DNA of 14,354 bases. It comes from Pseudomonadota bacterium. Its GTDB lineage: Bacteria; Pseudomonadota; Gammaproteobacteria; Burkholderiales; SG8-39. Under the pieces are notes generated by a model that saw only the letters and a program-made list of their open reading frames with translations, did no database searches and had not been told where the DNA came from. Made by a program: the position numbers and the translations under genes. Position 1 is the stretch's first letter. Each line of letters starts with the position of its first letter. The DNA is taken from assembly GCA_021848555.1 (NCBI GenBank), contig JAJZUN010000021.1, forward strand, positions 1 to 14,354. Reading direction: 5' to 3'. Positions 1-5,480 of this stretch are shown piece by piece.

Positions 1-2299
1 CCGTGAACTCGGGCTTGTTGAGCTGATGCGGCGAGACATTGACGGACACCCGCAACGCACCCCAGCCCCGTGCATGCCATTGCGCGAGCTGCCGGCTCGC
101 CTCATGCACGACCCAGGCGCCGACTTCCCCGATGAGTGCGGTCTGCTCCAGCACGGGGATGAATACCCCGGGAGGCACGATTCCCCGCTCGGGGTGCCGC
201 CAGCGCAGCAAGGCTTCGGCACCGGTGATGATCCCGCTCCTTAGATCCACACGCGGCTGGTAATGCAGGACGAACTCCTGCTTTTCTACGGCGCGGTAGA
301 GTCCGGATTCGATCGTAAGGCGCTCGGTCGCCGCCGCGTGCGCCTGTGGAGAGTAGAAATGGAACGTATTCTTTCCGGCCGCCTTGGCCGTATCGAGCGC
401 GAGCCCCGCATTGACGAGCAGCGCATCCGCGCCCGGCGCGTCGTCCGGCCCGACGCTGATCCCGACGCTCGCGGTAAGGTGCAGATCGCGTTGCGCAACG
501 GCCAGGGGCTGCGCCACCGTCCCAAGCAGTTTGCGCGCGACCGCGGCAATGTCGTTCGGAGAGGTAACGTCATCCAGCAGCACGCCGAACTCGTCTCCGG
601 CTATGCGCGCGACTGTATCATCGGGCCGCACGGCCCGCGCCAGCCGGCCGGCGATCGCCATCAGCGTTTGGTCGCCGGCTGCGTGCCCGAGCGCGTCGTT
701 GATCGTCTGGAAGCGGTCCAGATCAAAGTACAGCACCCCCACATGCCGCGCATGGCGCGCCGCTCGCACCAGGGCGCGCTCCGTCTGATCGACGAAGAGC
801 GATCGATTCGCCAGCCCGGTCAATGCGTCGTGCTGCGTCAGATAGGCCAGTCGTTCTTCGGCCGCGACCCGCTCGCTGATATCGGTGATAAAGCCCAGCA
901 CCGCCGGCGCGTCCTTCCAGCGGGTCGGCGCGACGTTCGCCTCGACCCATTTGGTCTGATCGTCCCTGGTCAACATACGCACGACCGAAATCCCGGCGAC
1001 CTCCTCTCCCTGGATGCGCCTGCGGTTGCGGTCTTCGACCGAAGGCCGGTCTTCGCTGTGTATAAGATCCAAGAAATTCCGCCCGACGAGTGCCTCGCGG
1101 GGGTAGCCCAGCATGCCCGCCAGTCTTGGATTGACGAATTCAACTGTCCCGTCCTGCACAACCAACACGCCCTCGTTGGCGCTTTCGACAAGCAGGCGAT
1201 ACTTTTCCTCCTCGGCATGCAGTGCCGCCTCGCGCTGTTCGATCGATGCCGCCATGTCGTCGAACGCGCGCGCCAACTGGCCGAACTCACCGGCCTGATG
1301 AGGCAATCCGGTGCGCGCCGAAAGGTTTCCCTGGCGCAGTCGGTCCGCCGCGAACGCCAGGCGGTTCACCGTGCGTACGATCAGGACAGATCCAAGCAGC
1401 CACGTGGCCGCGACGGTGATCAACACCACGATCCCGCCCAGAGTGAGGTTCAAGGCGAGCATCTGCTTGACCTGACTCAGGACCGAGTCTTCCGGGATGT
1501 CCAGGATCACCTCGGCGGCCCGATCTCCCTCGCTATCGCGGAGGGAGGCGAATGCATACAGTCGCCCCGTGCCGCTGCGCGTGACCTTGCGGGCAGTTCC
1601 CCGGCCCTTGTCAAGGGCGGTCCGGAGGACGGATTCGTTGGGGAATCGCTTGCCGACCCAATCCCCATCATCCGGTTGCCGCATGAAGATGCGCCCGGTC
1701 ATATCGACCTTGGTCAATATCGCGCCCGGCGGGAGGTCTTCTCGGACATTGATCTCTTGTTGATTGAACCAGTCCAGAGAGATCGATGCGAATAGAACGC
1801 GCTCCACGCGCGCATTCGCGTCAACCATCGGGTAGGCGATGACCAGAACAGGTTTGTGCACGATGCCGCCGATCTGGTAGTCGCCGATCGAGAACGACCG
1901 CGTTTCGAGCGCGCGCCGAAAGTAGGCGCGGTCAGAAAAATTCAACCTTTCTGATGTGGGAATCGCGCTGCAGTACAAATCGCCGTTGGGGTCGATCACC
2001 CCAAAGTTTGCATACCGGAGGTACTGCGTCTGCAGTTGGGCCAGGGATGCGGCGCATCGCTCCGGAGGCCCGCGCCAGATATGCGGCATTTGCCCGAGGG
2101 CGACGAGCATCTCGCGGCCCGCCGCGATCAGGTTCCGTTCTTCACGAGCGATAATACGAACGGACTGCCGGATATAGCGAAGCGCTTCTTCTTCCTGTAG
2201 GGCGTGCTGTTGTTGATAGGTATAGAGCAGCAACGCCAGCAGAGGGATTGTCGCCAGCGCAATCACCAATACGAGCTTTGCGCGGATGCCGGTCAACAT
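1..2299 (-). CDS. Membrane-bound dCache-HAMP-PAS-GGDEF-EAL c-di-GMP signalling protein (3' end beyond window)
   Basis: The frame stays open from the ATG at 2299 to the left edge, giving about 766 residues of a longer protein. It is probably a bifunctional cyclic-di-GMP synthase/phosphodiesterase. In order: a membrane helix at residues 8-25; a periplasmic dCache-like sensor to about 275 (with LNFSDRAYFRRAL and FSIGDYQIGG); a second helix at about 283-303; HAMP to about 350; PAS at about 368-480 (FVNPRLAGMLGYPREALVGR); GGDEF from about 486; EAL from about 656. The cyclase motif reads AGDEF (587-601) and an inhibitory RPDD I-site sits five residues before it. The EAL domain shows EALLRW (200-217) and NVSPHQL. 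The later EAL catalytic acids are outside the window, so hydrolase activity cannot be judged. The start has a strong GGGAGG site and abuts the TAG of the upstream response-regulator remnant. Confidence 0.93.
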   Translation of the reverse strand, partial: MLTGIRAKLVLVIALATIPLLALLLYTYQQQHALQEEEALRYIRQSVRIIAREERNLIAAGREMLVALGQMPHIWRGPPERCAASLAQLQTQYLRYANFGVIDPNGDLYCSAIPTSERLNFSDRAYFRRALETRSFSIGDYQIGGIVHKPVLVIAYPMVDANARVERVLFASISLDWFNQQEINVREDLPPGAILTKVDMTGRIFMRQPDDGDWVGKRFPNESVLRTALDKGRGTARKVTRSGTGRLYAFASLRDSEGDRAAEVILDIPEDSVLSQVKQMLALNLTLGGIVVLITVAATWLLGSVLIVRTVNRLAFAADRLRQGNLSARTGLPHQAGEFGQLARAFDDMAASIEQREAALHAEEEKYRLLVESANEGVLVVQDGTVEFVNPRLAGMLGYPREALVGRNFLDLIHSEDRPSVEDRNRRRIQGEEVAGISVVRMLTRDDQTKWVEANVAPTRWKDAPAVLGFITDISERVAAEERLAYLTQHDALTGLANRSLFVDQTERALVRAARHARHVGVLYFDLDRFQTINDALGHAAGDQTLMAIAGRLARAVRPDDTVARIAGDEFGVLLDDVTSPNDIAAVARKLLGTVAQPLAVAQRDLHLTASVGISVGPDDAPGADALLVNAGLALDTAKAAGKNTFHFYSPQAHAAATERLTIESGLYRAVEKQEFVLHYQPRVDLRSGIITGAEALLRWRHPERGIVPPGVFIPVLEQTALIGEVGAWVVHEASRQLAQWHARGWGALRVSVNVSPHQLNKPEFT

Positions 2300-2473
2300 C
2301 TAGTCCCTCCCCCGCTGGCACAAGCGACGCGCCTGTGCCGTTCGAAGGCGTTGGATTCGTTCCGCGGCGCCATCCCTCACCCAGTCCACGGCATAAGCGG
2401 CATCCTTGAGGGCGACGGATATCGCCTCACCGATCATGGGATCGTCTTCGACCAGCAGGATGCGCATCATCAT
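2300..2473 (-). pseudogene. Truncated OmpR-family response regulator (N-terminal receiver fragment only)
   Basis: Three tandem ATGs (2473, 2470, 2467) open a frame of 55-57 codons ending in TAG at 2300-2302. From the third ATG, residues 1 to about 36 are a clear receiver-domain start: MRILLVEDD, then MIGE, then AVDWVRDG. By eye about 21 of 35 positions match the intact regulator encoded at 8458-9120. After that the similarity stops, and an unrelated basic tail (RIQRLRTAQARRLC...) runs to the stop. The phosphoacceptor Asp, the rest of the receiver and the whole DNA-binding domain are missing, so it cannot work as a regulator. An internal deletion is the simplest explanation. The tail carries the ribosome-binding site of the GGDEF/EAL gene, and stop and start codons touch, so the remnant may persist as a translated leader. 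Confidence 0.75.
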
Positions 2474-2494
2474 TCCCGCATTCTTGAAAGGTTC

Positions 2495-2503
2495 ACTATA
2501 TCA
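2495..2503 (-). promoter_or_regulatory. Candidate extended -10 promoter for the remnant and GGDEF/EAL gene
   Basis: On the minus strand this reads TGATATAGT, an extended -10 (TG-n-TATAGT, five of six to TATAAT). It lies about 22 bases before the first ATG of the receiver remnant and after the COG4705 gene has ended. No good -35 is visible, as is usual for extended -10 promoters. It could give the c-di-GMP gene its own transcript. This is a single motif match and therefore tentative. Confidence 0.3.
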
Positions 2504-2548
2504 CCGCACCTCTTTCAGGCGTTCCACCCCGGCTCCTGAGCAGGGAAG

Positions 2549-3340
2549 TCAGTTGATTTCGTTCTGGCGTTGTTCGATCACGTCTTTCCGCGTGGCACTC
2601 AGGTAGAGTACCAGGCTCAGTATGGTCGCGAGGAAAATGACACTCGTGGCCGTGGCGCCCAGGCCGATTCCGCCGTTGGCGACGGGTTGCGACAGACTGT
2701 CGCCCAAGGATGCGCCGAGCGGCCGCGTCAGGATGTAGGCAATCCAGAACGCCAGAACCGCATTGGCCTTGAACACGTAATAGGCGATGGTTGTGACCGC
2801 GATCAGCGCGCCGAACGCCAGCACCGAGTTGGCATAGCCGAGCTTCAAGCCTTCCGCGGCAAGATCCCCCGCGGCCGTGCCCAGGGCGAAGGTGAACAGA
2901 ATGGCGGCCCAGTAGAACAGCTCGCGCTTGGTCGTGAAAATGGAGTGTATCGACAGCGTCTGCTCGCTCGCGTACCAGAGGGCAAAGGTCGCCGCCAAGG
3001 CGAGGCCGAAGGCGATGGTGGTCGTTTCGAGGGCGACGCCGAAGTTGTCCACCAGGTTGTCGGTAATCAGCGTTCCGACGATGCTGATCAGCACCACCAC
3101 CACCCAATAGCGCCAGGGCACGTATTTCCGGGCGCGCATCTGAAAGAACAGGAAGACCGCCAGCAGCGCACTCATCACGATCGAGGTGCCGGTCAGTCCG
3201 AAATGCATATCAGCGTTGAGAAAGTCCGCGGCCGTCTCGCCGACGGTCGTGGCCATGATTTTGATGATCCAGAAGTAGAGCGTGACTTCGGGAACCTTGT
3301 TCAGCATCCGCATCGTGTTGTCGCGCGTAAACAGTTTCAT
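2549..3340 (-). CDS. COG4705-type uncharacterised multi-pass membrane protein
   Basis: A 263-residue, strongly hydrophobic protein with about seven to eight membrane helices. It resembles the uncharacterised membrane-anchored family COG4705, whose function I do not know. A four-times repeated short motif places one acidic residue near the start of a helix pair: TTVGETAAD (E35), GTLITDNLVD (D94), GTAAGDLAAE (D159) and GASLGDSLSQ (D213). This looks like an internally duplicated transporter-like fold. I chose ATG 3340 because GGGAGA lies about seven bases upstream and the protein then starts directly with a short cytoplasmic segment. A longer frame to 3439 would add a charged, proline-rich leader overlapping the PepSY stop. 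It follows the PepSY gene on the same strand, separated by 95 bases that contain hairpins. Confidence 0.85.
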   Translation of the reverse strand: MKLFTRDNTMRMLNKVPEVTLYFWIIKIMATTVGETAADFLNADMHFGLTGTSIVMSALLAVFLFFQMRARKYVPWRYWVVVVLISIVGTLITDNLVDNFGVALETTTIAFGLALAATFALWYASEQTLSIHSIFTTKRELFYWAAILFTFALGTAAGDLAAEGLKLGYANSVLAFGALIAVTTIAYYVFKANAVLAFWIAYILTRPLGASLGDSLSQPVANGGIGLGATATSVIFLATILSLVLYLSATRKDVIEQRQNEIN

Positions 3341-3391
3341 TGGAATTCTCCCGCGGGTTGCAACTGGAGCCTGTTTGGTTTCAGGAAAATA

Positions 3392-3416
3392 GCCGGGGCA
3401 GCGGCGCCGCCCCGGC
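3392..3416 (-). terminator. GC-rich hairpin between pepSY and the COG4705 gene (possible terminator or attenuator)
   Basis: Perfect 8-bp arms GCCGGGGC (3392-3399) and GCCCCGGC (3409-3416) enclose a 9-base loop. On the minus strand it is followed by TATTTTCC, a poor but present T-run. A second inverted repeat, ATCGGCC-G-GGCCGAT (3422-3436), begins at the PepSY stop codon. The pair could partly terminate the abundant small PepSY message or protect its 3' end while still letting some transcription through. Confidence 0.45.
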
Positions 3417-3435
3417 ATGCCATCGGCCGGGCCGA

Positions 3436-3768
3436 TCAATCGGCCTGGTCGCGGTCATCGTCGTGTTCGGCCTTGTCCTCGGTTGCGGCGATGACTTTGC
3501 CGCTGGCCGAGTCGACCTTCACGTCCATGACCTTCGCGCCATTCACCACTTCGACGTCGTAGACCCACTGGCCTTTGTGCTTCTCGTACTCGGCACGCGC
3601 AGCCTTGCCGCCGACATGCTGCTCGGCGGCAGTTACAGCTTGCGTCATGCCGATCTTCGCGCCTGCAATGGACAGCGCATCGTTCTCCTCGGATTTGGCC
3701 GCGTAGGCGCTGCTGATGGCGGCCGCAGTAAGCACGCCAAGTACTGCAAGATAGAATTTGCGTTTCAT
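3436..3768 (-). CDS. Secreted PepSY-domain protein
   Basis: 110 residues. A signal peptide (MKRKFYLAVLG..., cleavage expected after AYA at about residue 23) sends it to the periplasm. Residues 40-100 form one PepSY domain, with the typical AVTAAEQHVGGKA helix, then WVYDVEVVNGAKVMDVKVDSASGKVI as strands. The C-terminus is acidic (EHDDDRDQAD) and might bind cations. PepSY proteins of this size are thought to be periplasmic modulators, inhibitors or ligand sensors, and are often found beside QseBC/PmrAB-type two-component genes. The precise role is unknown. AAGGAG lies ten bases before the ATG. A direct repeat of 11-bp period about 61-80 bases upstream of the start suggests control by an OmpR-family regulator. 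The COG4705 gene follows on the same strand. Confidence 0.9.
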   Translation of the reverse strand: MKRKFYLAVLGVLTAAAISSAYAAKSEENDALSIAGAKIGMTQAVTAAEQHVGGKAARAEYEKHKGQWVYDVEVVNGAKVMDVKVDSASGKVIAATEDKAEHDDDRDQAD

Positions 3769-3828
3769 GATGATCGCTCCTTACAAGTCACGCGGATATT
3801 CGCGTTTTGTGAAGATAGCGATCAAGAA

Positions 3829-3848
3829 TTAGCGGAGAGTTAGCGGAG
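3829..3848 (-). promoter_or_regulatory. Direct repeat of 11-bp period, candidate OmpR-family operator upstream of pepSY
   Basis: TTAGCGGAG occurs exactly twice, at 3829-3837 and 3840-3848 on the plus strand, two bases apart (one helical turn). Read toward pepSY it is CTCCGCTAA-CT-CTCCGCTAA. OmpR/PmrA/QseB-type regulators bind tandem half-sites with this period as head-to-tail dimers. TTGATC follows directly (minus strand) and GAATAT lies 18 bases further on; these are only fair promoter elements, fitting an activated promoter. The site also lies upstream of the divergent DsbD-like gene. Confidence 0.5.
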
Positions 3849-3884
3849 CCGGTGGGTAATGAAGTCTGATAGACTTTTGTCATC

Positions 3885-3953
3885 ATGAGCCGCCTCCAGT
3901 CCGGCTCCCCGCACACGGCGACCGATTTCAAGCAGGCTTCTCCCCAGCAATGA
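3885..3953 (+). CDS. Possible 22-codon leader peptide overlapping the DsbD-like gene
   Basis: ATG at 3885 opens 22 codons (MSRLQSG... ending SPQQ). Its TGA at 3951-3953 overlaps the ATG of the next gene as ATGA. The next gene lacks a convincing Shine-Dalgarno sequence of its own, so translational coupling would explain its start. The leader also lacks a clear ribosome-binding site, so this is only a possibility. Confidence 0.2.
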   Translation: MSRLQSGSPHTATDFKQASPQQ

Positions 3954-4582
3954 CGCTCTGGTTCGTATTCCCTTTGGCATTCCTCGCCGGAATCCTGTTC
4001 AACTTCAACCCTTCCTGCGGTAGCGGCACGCTGCTGTGGACAAGCACGCAAACAGAGCCGTCGAAGAGGGCGATGCTCGTTGCCATTCGCGTTGGCGTCA
4101 TGGCTCTGGTCGGAGCGCTGGCGGGCTTCTTCGGAACCGCCTTGCGCATGCCCTGGGGCATTCTGCTGATCCTCGCGGCGATGTATCTGCTGTACACGAC
4201 CGTTCAGCAGGCAGGCTCGCGTGGCGGCGTTTGCGCCTTGCCCGCAAGATCGAGCGCGCTTCCGTGGCTGCTCGCCATCGTGCCGCCCCCCAGCGGATAC
4301 ATCGGGCTGGCGCTTTTCTACGGCGGTTTCAATGCGCCGTCTGTGACGGAGGGCGCATTGACGCTCACTTTGGTCGGGCTGGGCCTTACGCTGCCGGTGT
4401 GGCTGATGATCTTCAAGCCCGAATGGGGCGCCGCTTGGCAGCGCCGTTTCGCCGACAATCCGCGCTTGCGCCGCGCGCAGATCGCGTTTCAATTTGCCGG
4501 CGCCGCCATCCTGACCGCCGTCGGCTTGGCGTTCATCTTTTTGCGTGGCTTCCACCGGCCGCTGCTGGAACTCATCGGCTGA
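3950..4582 (+). CDS. DsbD/CcdA-like six-helix membrane protein (cytochrome c biogenesis / LIV-E superfamily type)
   Basis: 210 residues with about six membrane helices (roughly 3-22, 43-63, 70-87, 106-126, 134-155, 180-200). The first helix ends in NFNPSCGSGTLLW, resembling the Pro-Cys signature of the DsbD/CcdA transmembrane domain. A second cysteine lies at about residue 94 (GGVCALP) before the fourth helix. CcdA-type proteins move reducing power across the membrane using one cysteine in each half, so a similar electron-relay role is possible. There is no thioredoxin or periplasmic domain, and assignment to a named family is uncertain. It is transcribed divergently from pepSY, and the 181 bases between hold a direct repeat that could control both. 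Bases 4583-4675 after it, up to the convergent channel gene, hold no supported gene. Confidence 0.75.
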   Translation: MTLWFVFPLAFLAGILFNFNPSCGSGTLLWTSTQTEPSKRAMLVAIRVGVMALVGALAGFFGTALRMPWGILLILAAMYLLYTTVQQAGSRGGVCALPARSSALPWLLAIVPPPSGYIGLALFYGGFNAPSVTEGALTLTLVGLGLTLPVWLMIFKPEWGAAWQRRFADNPRLRRAQIAFQFAGAAILTAVGLAFIFLRGFHRPLLELIG

Positions 4583-4675
4583 AAGCGCTCTGGCGCGAAG
4601 GTGTTGGCCGACAACGACAAGGGGTTTGCCAAGGGTTACCTGCAGATGCCTGTCGGAGAGATCCGATTTGCTGAT

Positions 4676-5203
4676 TTACTGCCAGGGAAGTGGTGCACGA
4701 CAAGCCGGGACACTCGCCGCCGGCGGAGTGCCCGTTACATTTGTACCAAAATGCCTCGGCGTATCCTCGGCAGGCGGCCATACTTCCCAATAACGGCGCA
4801 TTTCCAGATAGGTAAACGATGCAGTCCAGCTGATCATCAGCAGTCCGGTCAGCGCTTCAATCCCCGTGACCATGCGCAGGCTGCCGGTGGGATAGATGTC
4901 GCCTATGCCCAGGCTGGTATAGGTTTCGATGGAATAATAGAAGAAGCTCGAGAAGGCGTCTTTGAACGGGCCGCCGAAGCTGCCCAATCCGAAAGTGTCG
5001 CGAAGTAGATGATAGGCCGCGGCAAACAGCGTGATTTGCAGCAGATGACTGATCATTGCTCCGCCCAGGGCTGCAAGGACCTTGGCTCGATTTTCGATTA
5101 TCGAGGCGCGCGGGAGGAAATCATTGAGCAGTTTCAGGCATTCGTAGTGCAGCAGCGTCGAGGCAGCGCTGAGAATAAGGCTTAACGCAATGGCCGGTAT
5201 CAT
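4676..5203 (-). CDS. Small potassium-channel-like protein (Ion_trans_2 type) with atypical filter
   Basis: 175 residues. Helices at about 4-24, 43-67 and 110-133 surround a pore-loop segment (about 84-104) reading FFYYSIETYTSLGIGDIYP, the layout of two-TM potassium channels. The selectivity filter is S-L-G-I-G-D (97-102) instead of the canonical T-V-G-Y-G-D, so selectivity for K+ is likely but not certain. There is no ligand-binding or RCK domain, only a short polar tail. The ATG at 5203 lies seven bases after the TAG of the 55-residue gene and has no clear Shine-Dalgarno sequence, which fits translational coupling. A longer frame to 5347 would begin with a proline/arginine-rich stretch overlapping that gene and is not credible. 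It is the last gene of the htrA run. Confidence 0.8.
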   Translation of the reverse strand: MIPAIALSLILSAASTLLHYECLKLLNDFLPRASIIENRAKVLAALGGAMISHLLQITLFAAAYHLLRDTFGLGSFGGPFKDAFSSFFYYSIETYTSLGIGDIYPTGSLRMVTGIEALTGLLMISWTASFTYLEMRRYWEVWPPAEDTPRHFGTNVTGTPPAASVPACRAPLPWQ

Positions 5204-5210
5204 AGCTGGT

Positions 5211-5378
5211 CTATAGCCCGAGATAGCGCCTGGAATCGGCCAGGAAGCTGTCGACCGCTTCGCCGCCGGCCGAGCCCTGTACCTGCTCCCTGGAAAGGCC
5301 CGCGGACCGGGCGGTGAAGGCTGCGGTGCCGGCGAGAGCGGTAGCAACGGAAATTACGACTGGGATGAGCGTGCTCAT
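5211..5378 (-). CDS. 55-residue membrane or secreted miniprotein of unknown function
   Basis: The protein begins MSTLIPVVISVATALAGTAAF, one hydrophobic helix (about residues 4-22) that could be a signal anchor. A 33-residue polar part follows, with SREQVQGSAGGEAVDSFLADSRR. The ATG at 5378 has a good AGGGAG site eight bases upstream. An upstream ATG at 5444 lies inside a long hairpin and is unlikely to be used. I do not recognise the family. It sits between htrA and the channel gene on the same strand and ends seven bases before the channel start, so it may be an accessory subunit of the channel or a small envelope factor. Both are inference from position. Confidence 0.6.
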   Translation of the reverse strand: MSTLIPVVISVATALAGTAAFTARSAGLSREQVQGSAGGEAVDSFLADSRRYLGL

Positions 5379-5433
5379 GCCGTTTCTCCCTAAGAAGAAG
5401 AGATTACGTCCACGAATCACGATGCCCGGATAG

Positions 5434-5468
5434 GCGATATCCAAAGGGGCAGCCCCCTTGGATATCGC
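5434..5468 (-). terminator. Long hairpin after htrA
   Basis: GCGATATCCAA (5434-5444) pairs perfectly with TTGGATATCGC (5458-5468). One A-C mismatch follows, then GGGG/CCCC closing a 3-base loop, so about 16 positions of stem. It begins 12 bases after the htrA stop. No T-run follows on the minus strand, so it may act as an RNA stabiliser, processing site or weak terminator separating htrA from the two small downstream genes. Confidence 0.55.
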
Positions 5469-5480
5469 GGCCGCGTGATC

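Noticed and set aside
263..1795. Long plus-strand open frame (510 codons) antisense to the GGDEF/EAL gene
   Set aside because: It is a shadow in GC-rich DNA. The minus strand encodes recognisable HAMP, PAS, GGDEF and EAL sequence, while this frame has an Arg-rich, family-less composition.
3788..4555. Minus-strand frame of 255 codons opposite the DsbD-like gene
   Set aside because: Highly polar and Gln/Arg-rich with no family resemblance; the plus strand gives a clean six-helix protein with the Pro-Cys motif.
4601..5008. Plus-strand frame starting with a GTG after the DsbD-like gene (LADNDKGFAKGYLQ...)
   Set aside because: The first 25 residues look protein-like, and I considered a gene fragment. 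The frame then runs antisense into the channel gene and has no ribosome-binding site or known domain.
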